From contig NZ_WKJG01000033.1 in NCBI RefSeq assembly GCF_027853235.1, forward strand, positions 1 to 36,634: a stretch of DNA of 36,634 nt. Direction: 5' to 3'. Made by a program: the position numbers and the translations under genes. Source of the DNA: Aliibacillus thermotolerans. Its GTDB lineage: Bacteria; Bacillota; Bacilli; Bacillales; Marinococcaceae. Positions 8,083 through 16,516 of the stretch are shown piece by piece. The notes under the pieces were generated by a model. That model was given only the letters and a program-made list of their open reading frames with translations, searched no databases and was not told the DNA's origin. How positions within the stretch are numbered: the stretch's first letter is position 1; every line of letters starts with the position of its first letter.

Positions 8083-8475
8083 GTGATTTATCGCATTGGT
8101 GAGTTTGCAGATAAATGTGGAGTTAACAAAGAGACGATTAGATATTACGAACGAAAAAATTTACTAAAGGAACCTTCCCGAACAAAAACTGGTTATCGTT
8201 TATATTCAGATTATGACGTTAAGCGTGTAGGATTCATCAAGCGAATACAAGAGCTTGGTTTTTCTTTAGGTGAAATCTACAAGTTACTTGGAGTTGTAGA
8301 TAAAGATGAAGTCCGTTGCCAAGATATGTTTGAATTTGTTTCTAGAAAACAAGAGGAAGTTCAAAAGCAAATAGAGGATTTAAAACGAATTGAAACTATG
8401 TTAGGTGACTTGAAACAACGATGTCCTGATGAAAAGCAATTACATGCGTGTCCAATAATAGAAACTTTAACATGA
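8083..8475 (+). CDS. merR: MerR, Hg(II)-responsive regulator
   Basis: A 130-aa dimeric regulator. The N-terminal winged helix (RIGEFADKCGVNKETIRYYE) leads into a long dimerisation helix. The three mercury-binding cysteines fall at positions 79, 114 and 123, exactly as in the Bacillus RC607 MerR. The chosen start is GTG at 8083, five bases after GAGGTGA. It gives the usual length and N-terminus, whereas the longer frame from 8053 would start inside the operator. It lies directly behind its own operator and 24 bp ahead of merA. Confidence 0.95.
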   Translation: MIYRIGEFADKCGVNKETIRYYERKNLLKEPSRTKTGYRLYSDYDVKRVGFIKRIQELGFSLGEIYKLLGVVDKDEVRCQDMFEFVSRKQEEVQKQIEDLKRIETMLGDLKQRCPDEKQLHACPIIETLT

Positions 8476-8499
8476 GAGATTAATGAAAGGAGCTTTATT

Positions 8500-10140
8500 A
8501 TGAATAAATATAAGGTAAATATTGAAGGAATGACTTGTACAGGCTGTGAAAAACACGTAGAGTCAGCACTTGAAAGTATAGGTGCTAAAAATACTGAAGC
8601 AAATTTCCGTCGCGGTGAAGTAGTATTTGAATTGCCTAATGGTATAGAGGTTGAAAGTGCAAAAAGGGCAATTAACGAAGCAAATTATCAAACTGGAGAA
8701 ATTGAAGAGTTACTACAACAAGAAAATGTGGTGTTAGGTACTAAAGGTAATTATGATCTTCTTATTATTGGTTCTGGTGGTGCAGCTTTTTCTGCTGCAA
8801 TTAAAGCTATTGAATACGGTGCAAAAGTTGGAATGATTGAGCGTGGAACGATTGGAGGGACCTGTGTGAATATTGGCTGTGTTCCATCCAAGACCCTTCT
8901 TAGAGCAGGGGAAATCAATCATTTAGCTAAGATAAATCCGTTTATAGGTTTACAAACATCTGCTGGAGAAGTGGAATTGGCTCCTTTAATCAAGCAAAAG
9001 AACGAATTAGTGAGTGAACTTCGGAATCAAAAATATGTCGATTTAATAGACGAATATGGATTTGATTTAATTGAGGGAGAAGCAAGCTTTGTTGATGAAA
9101 ATACAATTGAGGTAAATGGAACAAAACTTTCTGCAAAACGCTTTTTAATTGCAACAGGGGCCTCTCCTTCTATCCCATCGATTTCTGGACTTAATAAAGT
9201 TGATTATTTAACAAGTACAACGCTATTTGAATTAAAGAAAGTTCCAAAACGTTTAACGGTGATAGGTTCAGGATATATTGGGATTGAGCTTGGGCAACTC
9301 TTCCATCATTTAGGTTCAGAAGTAACACTTATACAAAGAAGTGAGCGATTATTAAAAGAGTATGACCCGGAAATTTCTGAAACAGTAGAAAAAATGTTAA
9401 TCGAACAGGGTATACACCTTATCAAAGGAGCAACATATGAGTGTGTCGAACAAGATGGGGAGATAAAAAAGGTTTATCTAACTGTAAACAGTAAGAAAAA
9501 AGTCGTTGAATCAGAGCAGTTACTTATTGCAACAGGAAGAAAACCAAATACGGATTCTTTAAATTTACGTGCTGCAGGTGTTGATGTTGGAAAACAAAAG
9601 GAAATACTGATAAATGAATTTGCTCAAACAAGTAATGAAAAGATTTATGCAGCAGGAGATGTGACATTAGGACCGCAATTTGTGTATGTAGCAGCCTATG
9701 AAGGTGGAGTTGTTGCAGATAATGCAAATGGTGGATTAAATAAAAAAATAGATTTATCCGTTGTTCCAAGCGTTATATTTACAAATCCATCGATTGCAAC
9801 AGTTGGTTTAACGGAAGAACAAGCAAAAGAAAAAGGCTATGAAGTAAAAACATCAGTATTACCGTTAGATGCAGTCCCAAGAGCGATAGTAAATAGGGAA
9901 ACAACAGGTGTATTTAAACTTGTAGCTGATGCAAAAACGTTAAAAGTATTAGGGGTTCATATCGTAGCTGAAAATGCAGGAGATGTGATTTATGCAGCGA
10001 CATTAGCCGTTAAATTTGGCTTAACCGTAGAGGATTTAAAAGAAAGCTTTGCTCCATATTTAACATCGGCAGAGGGAATAAAATTAGCTGCCCTTACATT
10101 TGATAAGGATGTATCAAAATTATCTTGTTGTGCAGGATAA
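8500..10140 (+). CDS. merA: Mercuric reductase with one N-terminal HMA domain
   Basis: A 546-aa cytoplasmic flavoenzyme that reduces Hg(II) to volatile Hg(0) with NADPH. Residues 1-70 are a heavy-metal-associated domain with GMTCTGC (Cys13, Cys16). The catalytic core starts at about residue 84 with GSGGAA (FAD). The redox pair is in [12 protein letters not shown] (Cys122, Cys127), and a second dinucleotide fold is at [11 protein letters not shown]. The C-terminal vicinal pair LSCCAG (Cys543, Cys544), which receives Hg(II) from solvent, is intact. Start ATG follows AAAGGAG. No merT, merP or merB is present in the window, so mercury uptake would rely on other routes. Long Bacillus MerA proteins carry two HMA domains; this has one. 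Confidence 0.97.
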   Translation: MNKYKVNIEGMTCTGCEKHVESALESIGAKNTEANFRRGEVVFELPNGIEVESAKRAINEANYQTGEIEELLQQENVVLGTKGNYDLLIIGSGGAAFSAAIKAIEYGAKVGMIERGTIGGTCVNIGCVPSKTLLRAGEINHLAKINPFIGLQTSAGEVELAPLIKQKNELVSELRNQKYVDLIDEYGFDLIEGEASFVDENTIEVNGTKLSAKRFLIATGASPSIPSISGLNKVDYLTSTTLFELKKVPKRLTVIGSGYIGIELGQLFHHLGSEVTLIQRSERLLKEYDPEISETVEKMLIEQGIHLIKGATYECVEQDGEIKKVYLTVNSKKKVVESEQLLIATGRKPNTDSLNLRAAGVDVGKQKEILINEFAQTSNEKIYAAGDVTLGPQFVYVAAYEGGVVADNANGGLNKKIDLSVVPSVIFTNPSIATVGLTEEQAKEKGYEVKTSVLPLDAVPRAIVNRETTGVFKLVADAKTLKVLGVHIVAENAGDVIYAATLAVKFGLTVEDLKESFAPYLTSAEGIKLAALTFDKDVSKLSCCAG

Positions 10141-10163
10141 AGCTCCTTATTTATAGGAGCTTT
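10139..10163 (+). terminator. Hairpin after merA
   Basis: AAAGCTCCT (10139-10147) and AGGAGCTTT (10155-10163) form a perfect 9-bp stem starting at the merA stop codon. The following sequence is only moderately T-rich, so termination may be partial. Confidence 0.6.
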
Positions 10164-10349
10164 AATTAATACACTTAAACTATCTCACCCTTTACAGGAA
10201 TAACAGCAATTTAATAGTAATTTGGCTGGTTGCGGTTCAGTAGAATGTGTAATTAATGGTAGAGTATTATTAGGACTTATATCATTTGTTAATGGGTTCG
10301 GAATTATAACGAAAATAAAAAACCAATGTCGGAAAATGGTGATGATAAT

Positions 10350-10658
10350 ATGTTATCGAAACAAGCAATCCTTGATGAATTATCAAAAAACCTAAATACT
10401 TGGAGAGATAAACACGGTGTTAAGCGAGTTGGTTTGTTTGGTTCTTACAGCCGCGATGAACAAAAAGAATCCAGTGATATTGATGTAATAGTAGAATTTA
10501 ACGACTCGGATTTATCTTTTGATAATTACATGGACTTAAAAATAAGCCTAGAAGATCACTTTCAGAAGCCGATAGATTTAGTCATATTAAATGATATTAA
10601 ACCTGCTTTAAAGTCAGAGTTTCTATTGACTACTACATTTGTAGAAGAGGGAAAATAA
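10350..10658 (+). CDS. Minimal nucleotidyltransferase (MntA/MNT-like), orphan
   Basis: A protein of about 102 aa of the MNT subclass of the polymerase-beta nucleotidyltransferase fold. The core motif GLFGSYSRDEQKESSDIDVIVEF contains the GSx(10)DxD signature, with both acidic residues present, and a later KPIDLVIL block carries a further Asp. Such proteins usually act as antitoxins that AMPylate a partner HEPN toxin. No HEPN gene lies on either side: downstream is a hairpin and an IS remnant, upstream is merA. I chose ATG 10350, behind GGTGAT, over the ATG at 10326. The gene is in the AT-rich accessory region. Either the toxin was lost, or the protein acts on another target. Confidence 0.85.
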   Translation: MLSKQAILDELSKNLNTWRDKHGVKRVGLFGSYSRDEQKESSDIDVIVEFNDSDLSFDNYMDLKISLEDHFQKPIDLVILNDIKPALKSEFLLTTTFVEEGK

Positions 10659-10671
10659 TAAGATTATAATT

Positions 10672-10705
10672 TTAGCAGTCTATTTGCTAGAAAATAGACT
10701 GCTAA
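10672..10705. terminator. Strong hairpin after the MNT gene
   Basis: TTAGCAGTCTATTT (10672-10685) and AAATAGACTGCTAA (10692-10705) form a perfect 14-bp stem with a 6-nt loop. No clear T run follows on the plus strand. It could be a terminator for the nucleotidyltransferase gene or an RNA-stabilising hairpin. Confidence 0.55.
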
Positions 10706-10758
10706 TTGAGCTTCCTACTAAAAATTGTTCAAATCTACAGTAAAATGCCAGCAAGTTG

Positions 10759-10974
10759 TCAAACAAGTTCATTATTTATCTCTTTAAATAACTTCTGATC
10801 AAACTCGTAGACTATTTTTTTGATGGTTCGATCTTTAGGCTTTTCTCCAGTATTTACTTGAATTTCTTTGATAAGCAACCGAAGTAATCCAGTTCTTCTT
10901 GAAATTTCATTGATGGATAACGATTTATCATTCCTTAATTTTTTGATATGATTGATTTCAGGCATTGCTAGCAT
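10759..10974 (-). pseudogene. N-terminal remnant of an IS21-type transposase (IstA-like)
   Basis: The 71-aa frame opens with MLAMPEINHIKKLRNDKSLSI followed by NEISRRTGL, the helix-turn-helix N-terminus that I associate with IS21 IstA proteins of Bacillaceae. IstA has about 400 residues with a DDE domain, and nothing of that domain is found here. After residue 31 the sequence diverges and soon ends, so the gene is truncated. A ribosome binding site (GAAAGG) remains. No istB is seen. Directly repeated TARACACCAATWAC sequences upstream (11002-11120) fit an IS21 left end. Assignment rests on recognition of the N-terminal block only. Confidence 0.55.
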
Positions 10975-11001
10975 CCTTTCACTCTCCCACCATTAATTGA
11001 T

Positions 11002-11120
11002 TAGACACCAATAACGGTAGGGTATTTTGAGAGGGCTGGCAAGCCTTTTCTTTTTGTGCAACCTTCTAACATTTTGGTTGCAATACTCTTAACTTTTATT
11101 TTGCACTAAACACCAATTAC
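11002..11120. repeat. Direct repeats, probable left end of an IS21-type element
   Basis: TAGACACCAATAAC (11002-11015) and TAAACACCAATTAC (11107-11120) match at 12 of 14 positions in direct orientation and bracket about 90 bp. They lie immediately upstream of the IstA-like remnant. IS21 elements carry several internal repeats at each end for transposase binding. The island-to-core boundary is probably just to the right. Confidence 0.45.
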
Positions 11121-11226
11121 TATTTTCACATTATTACTCCTTCCATCTCCTGTAAATTCATAAAAAAGACATAAGAAAAGAATGAGTGCATAGCATAGAT
11201 ACGGGTTATGAAAAGGAGTGAGTGAG

Positions 11227-11376
11227 TTGATTGATTATGTAAGAAGATTTGTTCTTGTCGCGATTTTTTCAGCTGTGCTTTTATTTGTATACTTATTTAT
11301 TAGTTTGGCAACTCCATATGCGAAGACAGCCGAGGAGAGGGGATTTTCAGAGATAGCATACAACCAAATCGCTTAA
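11227..11376 (+). CDS. 49-aa single-span membrane protein, function unknown
   Basis: A TTG at 11227 stands seven bases behind AAAGGAG, an excellent ribosome binding site. The frame runs 49 codons to TAA at 11374-11376. The peptide starts with a short basic stretch (DYVRRF), continues with one hydrophobic helix of about 22 residues, and ends in a polar tail. The frame is followed within 10 bp by a strong terminator shared with serA. Good ribosome binding site, membrane-like composition and terminator together argue for a real small gene. It is not recognised as a named family. Confidence 0.6.
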   Translation: MIDYVRRFVLVAIFSAVLLFVYLFISLATPYAKTAEERGFSEIAYNQIA

Positions 11377-11383
11377 CGATCAT

Positions 11384-11423
11384 AAAAAAACCTAGCATGA
11401 ATTTCCGTCATGCTAGGATTTTG
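11384..11423. terminator. Bidirectional terminator between the 49-aa gene and serA
   Basis: CCTAGCATGA (11391-11400) and TCATGCTAGG (11408-11417) form a perfect 10-bp stem. Seven As precede it (a T7 tract for the serA strand) and ATTTT follows for the plus strand. Confidence 0.9.
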
Positions 11424-11434
11424 TCACAGCGAAC

Positions 11435-13057
11435 TTATAGTTCAATTTTTTCAGCGTGTTTAATTTCTTCGATGGAAGTAAGCACTTCTAATACTTCTTC
11501 ACTTGGCTCTTCGTCTACTGCTAGCATCATAATAGCATCTCCGCCTTCGTTTTTACGTCCTACTTGCATCGTCGCGATATTCACGTCATGTTGACCGAGC
11601 AATTGTCCCATTTTTCCAATCACTCCAGGTTTGTCGGTATGTTGAATATAAATAAGATGTCCGGTTGGATAAAAGTCAACATGGAAGTCGTTAATGCGAA
11701 CGATACGCGGACCGTATTCCTTGACATAAGTTCCGTGGATCGTAAACGTCCGATTTTCTCCTTTTACCGTTGCTTGAAGGAGGTTGGAATATCCAAGTGT
11801 ATTTGTACCTTGTTTTTCTCCGCTCGTGATGCCACGCTCTTTTGCGATGAGTGCAGCGTTTACGTCATTGACGGTTGTGTCAATGCGTGACTGTAGAAAA
11901 CCGGCAATCAATGCGCGAGTTAACACAGAAGTTTCAAGTTCCGTTACTTCTCCGCTATATTCCACTTCAATGGATTGCACTGGTGTTTTAACGCTTTGTG
12001 AGGAAATATAGCCCATTTTTTTTGCTAGTTCATAGTAAGGGGCTAACTGTTCAAATTTTTCTTTTGAAATTGTCGGCAAGTTAATAGAATTCAATGCAGG
12101 CGAACCATTTAAAAATTGTAATACTTCTTCTGACACTTGGGACGCTACGTTCAGTTGTGCTTCTTTTGTTGAAGCAGCGATATGAGGTGTTGAAACTACT
12201 TGATCAAAGGAAAGTAGCTCATTATCCACCGCTGGTTCTTCTTCATATACGTCCAATGCTGCGCCAGCGACATGTCCTGTTTCTAAATAATGTTTTAAAG
12301 CGGCTTCGTCAATAATTCCTCCTCGGGCACAGTTAATTAAGAAAACACCTTTTTTCGTCTTTTTGATGTTTTCCATGCCAAGCATACCTTTTGTATCTTT
12401 CGTAAGCGGGGTGTGAACGGTAATAATATCGGAAGTTTGTAACACTTCGTCTAAATCACTCGTTTTCACCCCTAATTTTTCAGCACGTTCTTTGGTGAGG
12501 AATGGGTCATATACAATGATGGACATTTCAAAACCACGAGCTCGTTTTGAAAGTTCAGAGCCAATACGACCAAATCCGATAATACCGAGGGTTTTTCCGC
12601 GCAACTCTGTCCCTTGAAAAGCTTTTCGATTCCATTCTCCACTTTTAATGGAAGCATTCGCTTGTGGAATTTTCCGTACAAGGGCCATGATCATCGCAAA
12701 AGTGTGTTCTGCAGTAGAGATTGTATTTCCATCCGGTGCATTCACCACGACAATCCCACGCTCGGTGGCTGCATCGATATCAATGTTATCGACACCGACA
12801 CCTGCCCGGGCAATAATTTTTAAGTTGTTCATTTTGTCCATGATGTCTGCAGTTACTGTCGTTCCACTTCGAACGAGCAAAGCATCATAACTGTCCAGGT
12901 CATCAACTTCATTCACATTTTTTTGCACACAGTCGACGTTTTCCTCATTTAATAAAGGTTGAAGCCCTTCATTACTCATCGGATCCGAAACGAGGACGCG
13001 ATACGTTTCGTTGTTCGTTTCTTTCTCATTTAACTCTTGTGCCGGTTGTTGAATCAT
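11435..13057 (-). CDS. serA: D-3-phosphoglycerate dehydrogenase
   Basis: A 540-aa NAD-dependent enzyme for the first step of serine synthesis (3-phosphoglycerate to 3-phosphohydroxypyruvate). Visible parts are the substrate and NAD domains with GKTLGIIGFGRIG (Rossmann), NCARGGIIDEAAL (catalytic Arg region), DVYEEEP (Glu) and STPHIAAST (catalytic His). An intervening domain and a C-terminal ACT domain (IQHTDKPGVIGKMGQLLG) follow, as in the long B. subtilis-type enzyme. The ATG at 13055-13057 follows GGAGTG at suitable distance. The N-terminus is about 17 residues longer than in B. subtilis and is acidic and Asn-rich. The gene begins the part of the window that matches the B. subtilis chromosome, and a leader with an attenuator precedes it. 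Confidence 0.97.
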   Translation of the reverse strand: MIQQPAQELNEKETNNETYRVLVSDPMSNEGLQPLLNEENVDCVQKNVNEVDDLDSYDALLVRSGTTVTADIMDKMNNLKIIARAGVGVDNIDIDAATERGIVVVNAPDGNTISTAEHTFAMIMALVRKIPQANASIKSGEWNRKAFQGTELRGKTLGIIGFGRIGSELSKRARGFEMSIIVYDPFLTKERAEKLGVKTSDLDEVLQTSDIITVHTPLTKDTKGMLGMENIKKTKKGVFLINCARGGIIDEAALKHYLETGHVAGAALDVYEEEPAVDNELLSFDQVVSTPHIAASTKEAQLNVASQVSEEVLQFLNGSPALNSINLPTISKEKFEQLAPYYELAKKMGYISSQSVKTPVQSIEVEYSGEVTELETSVLTRALIAGFLQSRIDTTVNDVNAALIAKERGITSGEKQGTNTLGYSNLLQATVKGENRTFTIHGTYVKEYGPRIVRINDFHVDFYPTGHLIYIQHTDKPGVIGKMGQLLGQHDVNIATMQVGRKNEGGDAIMMLAVDEEPSEEVLEVLTSIEEIKHAEKIEL

Positions 13058-13144
13058 TTCAACACTCCACTCCTTTTGTCCACAATAAAATATAGTTATC
13101 ATCAAACGAAGGTTCACGGGGATTTTTCTATGTAAATCTGGTGA

Positions 13145-13269
13145 TGAAAAAAATTCAGCCCCACACGAATGATCGTGAGGGGTGCAATGGTTCCAGAATT
13201 TACCCTCGTTGTTAGAGGCGATATGTGCAACAAATATCGTCTTTTTCTTATGAAAGTTCTCTATTATTG
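13145..13269 (-). promoter_or_regulatory. serA leader with terminator and possible antiterminator
   Basis: The predicted transcript start is near 13269. The RNA can form a small stem ACGAUAU/AUAUCG (13240-13219). It then forms an intrinsic terminator: arms 13182-13173 and 13168-13159, nine of ten positions paired, followed by CUGAAUUUUUUU. GAGGGU (13207-13202) can instead pair with ACCCCUC (13183-13177), the 5' arm of the terminator. This alternative would be an antiterminator. UGGAACC (13195-13189) fits the T-box core UGGNACC, but stem I and the canonical T-box context are absent. The controlling signal is unknown. Confidence 0.6.
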
Positions 13270-13275
13270 ATTGCT

Positions 13276-13304
13276 AATTTATCACAAAGCGCGAAAGATG
13301 TCAA
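13276..13304 (-). promoter_or_regulatory. SigA promoter of serA
   Basis: On the minus strand TTGACA (13304-13299) and TAAATT (13281-13276) are separated by 17 bp. The position gives a leader of about 210 nt before the serA start. Confidence 0.75.
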
Positions 13305-13372
13305 TTCTATTTCAAGTGTAAAGACATATATTATAAACAAATGATTTTTAATGGTAAGAAGGGAGGGATGAT

Positions 13373-14437
13373 ATGAAAGAATATACGGTGCAATTAGGAG
13401 ACACGCTAGCAAAATTATGCTACCGCTATCAAACGAGAAAAGAAGATATGCTTGCTAAAAATCCGTCGCTTTCTTCTAACGGGTATCTTTACCCTGGAAA
13501 GCGCATTTATTTACCGGAGCCAATAAAGGGGTTATATCAAGAGAATATTTGTTACTATGAATATGGATTTCGGGAATTGGAGAAGGATCGCATCGAGTTA
13601 TCTGTTCAGCACGGAGTAACGAGTGAAGCGATTGGTACGTCTCGGTTAGGGACGCCCATATGGTTGTTTCGCATTGGGACAGGCCATAAAAAAATTTTTT
13701 ATTCCGGAACGTGGCACGGAAATGAATGGTTGAACAGTTGGCTTTTAATACAATTTATTCACATACTTGTGCAAAAACAAGCAAAAGAAGAAACGTGGTA
13801 CGGAATAGATATTCCCGCTTTGTTAAAGGAAGTAACCCTTTATATTGTCCCGCTCGTCAATCCAGATGGAGCAGAACTGGTCCAAACAGGACGAGTTGCC
13901 AAGGAAAAAGAGATGGCGCGGATCTTATCGATTAACGATGGGATGAAAACCTTTGATCATTGGTCTGCGAATGCCTACGGGGTTGATTTGAATCATCAAT
14001 GGCCTGCCGGCTGGAAAGAAGAAGCAAGAACGAGTCCAAATCGACCATTTCCTCGTCACTATGGTGGAATTGCTCCGTTGACGGAACCGGAAGCGAGAGC
14101 GATTTATGAACTGACAATGAGAGAAGATTTTTCCCACGTCATCGCGCTCCATTCCCAAGGAGAAGAAATATATTGGGGATATCGCGGATTGGAGCCGGAA
14201 GAAAGTAAGACCCTTGCTGAACGACTAGGAAGAGTAAGTTCGTATGAACCCGTTCATACAGCAAACAGTCAAGCGGGTTATAAAGATTGGTTTATTAAAG
14301 AATTTCGTCGACCCGGTTTTACCGTGGAAACGGGTAGAGGACAAAATCCTCTTCCATTTCAATCTTCCGCTCGCATGTGGGTTACGGCAATGCCACTCTT
14401 ATTAGAAAGTTGTTTATTTCCAAATTTCGCAACATAA
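13373..14437 (+). CDS. LysM-M14 endopeptidase, gamma-D-glutamyl-diamino acid type
   Basis: A 354-aa zinc carboxypeptidase-fold enzyme that probably cuts the gamma-D-Glu-diaminopimelate bond in peptidoglycan peptides. Residues 1-47 are one LysM wall-binding domain (YTVQLGDTLAKLCYRY). The M14 domain supplies HGNE (His115, Glu118), a third zinc ligand His260 in IALHSQGEE, and catalytic Glu319 in VETGRG. It resembles endopeptidase I of Lysinibacillus sphaericus and B. subtilis YqgT. There is no signal peptide, so action on imported peptides or in the mother cell or spore is possible. The ATG follows GGGAGGG. It is divergent from serA and convergent with ppa. Confidence 0.88.
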   Translation: MKEYTVQLGDTLAKLCYRYQTRKEDMLAKNPSLSSNGYLYPGKRIYLPEPIKGLYQENICYYEYGFRELEKDRIELSVQHGVTSEAIGTSRLGTPIWLFRIGTGHKKIFYSGTWHGNEWLNSWLLIQFIHILVQKQAKEETWYGIDIPALLKEVTLYIVPLVNPDGAELVQTGRVAKEKEMARILSINDGMKTFDHWSANAYGVDLNHQWPAGWKEEARTSPNRPFPRHYGGIAPLTEPEARAIYELTMREDFSHVIALHSQGEEIYWGYRGLEPEESKTLAERLGRVSSYEPVHTANSQAGYKDWFIKEFRRPGFTVETGRGQNPLPFQSSARMWVTAMPLLLESCLFPNFAT

Positions 14438-14438
14438 A

Positions 14439-14466
14439 AAGAGGCACGCAAACATTGCGGCCTCTT
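14439..14466. terminator. Bidirectional terminator between the M14 gene and ppa
   Basis: AAGAGGC (14439-14445) pairs with GCCTCTT (14460-14466), with an inner CGC/GCG stem. A5 to the left gives a T run on the minus strand, and TGTTTT follows on the plus strand. Confidence 0.8.
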
Positions 14467-14469
14467 GTT

Positions 14470-14988
14470 TTAAGAGTTCATTGATTTTTCTTTTTGTTTC
14501 GCTTCATAACGGGCTTTACACTCTTCAATCAATTTTGCTGCTGCTTCTTCATCTTCCCATTTACCGATTTCAGTTTTTGTGAATTGTAAATCTTTATACG
14601 TTTTAAAGAAATGAGCAATTTCATCGATTAAATGAGAAGGAACGTCTTCAATGGAGTACACATCTTTAAAACGAGGGTCTTCTGTTGGGACAGCTAGAAG
14701 TTTCTCGTCTTCTTCCCCATCATCAATCATATGTAAGTATCCGATGACACGAGCATCAATGACACAACCCGGAAAAGTAGGATTTGTGACAAATACGAGA
14801 ATATCTAGGGGATCACCATCAAGTGCAAGTGTTTTATCGATATAACCATACTCAGCTGGATAAAACATCGGTGTGAAAAGTACTCGATCTAGTCGAAATA
14901 CTCCTTTTTCTTCATCGTATTCGTACTTATTTTGACTACCCGTTGGAATTTCAATTATGGCTTCCACCACTTTATTTTTTGCGACCAC
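14470..14988 (-). CDS. ppa: Inorganic pyrophosphatase, family I
   Basis: A 172-aa soluble enzyme that hydrolyses pyrophosphate to phosphate and so drives biosynthetic reactions. The family I signature DGDPLDILV and the active-site elements KYEYD and YPAEYGYI are present. The length is normal. It starts with GTG behind GGAGG. An extended -10 (TGATATAAT, with TATAAT at 15044-15039) lies upstream. B. subtilis itself uses a family II manganese enzyme (PpaC), so the family I gene beside fer is a difference from that reference. Confidence 0.95.
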   Translation of the reverse strand: MVAKNKVVEAIIEIPTGSQNKYEYDEEKGVFRLDRVLFTPMFYPAEYGYIDKTLALDGDPLDILVFVTNPTFPGCVIDARVIGYLHMIDDGEEDEKLLAVPTEDPRFKDVYSIEDVPSHLIDEIAHFFKTYKDLQFTKTEIGKWEDEEAAAKLIEECKARYEAKQKEKSMNS

Positions 14989-15098
14989 TTTGTTCGCCTC
15001 CTTTAAATTTCGTCACGATAAGTGTGATACCGCTATTGATTATATCAGGAATCAAGGGAGATGAAAAATAAATTTCAAGAAAAGAGGAAGGATATTTG

Positions 15099-15410
<312 letters not shown>

Positions 15411-15454
15411 TCAATGAAAGTATTTTGCGAAAGTATGTAAAGGAAGGTACAGTG

Positions 15455-16516
15455 ATGCTGTCGTTTCGAGAATATGTGTTGCTTCGCTTACTGGATAAAC
15501 TGCAAGGAGATCGTACTATTCGTTCTGCTTATCATATTTTAACAGGAAAAAAATCAGCACAAACGATTCAGGATGTCAAATGGTATCGTTTAACTAATTA
15601 TTATCGCATGTTTCCTCATTGGTCGCTTTCGTCTTTTGAACAGTCCACTGCACGCTTTAAAGAAACTGGTTACATCAAAGAGGAGACTGTCATGTATCTT
15701 TCTAAAGAAGGAGCAAAATGTTTAGCGCAATTACAGCATCATTATGAATTACCCAGTCATTTTAACGGTTGGAAATACGGTGAGATAGCACCGTTATTTT
15801 GGAAGCGGTTGTCGCTTTTTATCCAATCATTATCTTACGCGGAAAAAAAGGAACGCTACTTTCTCCCGGTGGTATCGGACGGGGAAGTGCAGGCATGGGT
15901 GAAAAGAAGATGGCCACGGGAAGAAAATACAAAAAAACAGTGGTTACAGGGTTTGTACGAAGAACTTTACGATGCTTTGGACAAGCTTTCTCCGCTCGAT
16001 GCATCCATCTTTACTTTTCGGTTATCCGGTTATAAAGAAACGGGACGTACTTTGCAACAATTACAAGAAACATATCATTTAGACATAGAGGAAGTGAACG
16101 TTCGTTTTCACTCTGTTCTTCATTATTTAATGAAACAATCCCACCATTTGCCGTTTCTTTCAAAGTTTACGAAAGATTTGGAGCAAAATCTTCAATTGAC
16201 AACAACGGCTACAGTGACGAAACAGATGTTAGACAATGGTCTTTCCCTAGATGACATTGCTGAAAAAAGACGACTGAAAAAAAGTACAATTGAAGACCAT
16301 CTCGTCGAAATTGCATCGGAAATGACCAACTTTCCAATTCATCAATATGTTTCACCACATGTAAAAGAAGTAGTGCTCCGCACGGTACAAAAGCAAAAAA
16401 CGTATCGGTTAAAAAAGATCAAACAACAATTAGCGGAGGAAGGGTATCCAGATATTTCTTACTTTGCCATTCGGCTGACACTTGCATGTGATGGAGGAGG
16501 CTATGGAAACACTTGA
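15455..16516 (+). CDS. ypbB: YpbB, helix-turn-helix protein coupled to RecS
   Basis: A 353-aa protein, the same size as B. subtilis YpbB. The C-terminal third has a helix-turn-helix of the kind found at the end of RecQ helicases (MLDNGLSLDDIAEKRRLKKSTIEDHL). The rest is helical and basic with no enzymatic motif. I place the start at ATG 15455 (GTG 15452 is possible) behind AAGGAAGG. The frame extends upstream, but that part overlaps fer in antisense and would not be coding. The end overlaps the recS start by 14 bp, which suggests translational coupling and joint action: YpbB may supply the accessory DNA-binding domain that this short RecQ lacks. That role is inference. Confidence 0.88.
   Translation: MLSFREYVLLRLLDKLQGDRTIRSAYHILTGKKSAQTIQDVKWYRLTNYYRMFPHWSLSSFEQSTARFKETGYIKEETVMYLSKEGAKCLAQLQHHYELPSHFNGWKYGEIAPLFWKRLSLFIQSLSYAEKKERYFLPVVSDGEVQAWVKRRWPREENTKKQWLQGLYEELYDALDKLSPLDASIFTFRLSGYKETGRTLQQLQETYHLDIEEVNVRFHSVLHYLMKQSHHLPFLSKFTKDLEQNLQLTTTATVTKQMLDNGLSLDDIAEKRRLKKSTIEDHLVEIASEMTNFPIHQYVSPHVKEVVLRTVQKQKTYRLKKIKQQLAEEGYPDISYFAIRLTLACDGGGYGNT

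Noticed and set aside
10198-10386. Open frame of about 60 codons between merA and the MNT gene
   Set aside because: It has no start codon with a ribosome binding site, matches nothing recognised, and runs out of phase into the MNT gene.
13145-13269. Canonical T-box riboswitch for serA
   Set aside because: Only UGGAACC fits. The AGGGUGGNACCGCG context, stem I and a specifier loop are not seen, so it is kept as an unclassified attenuator.
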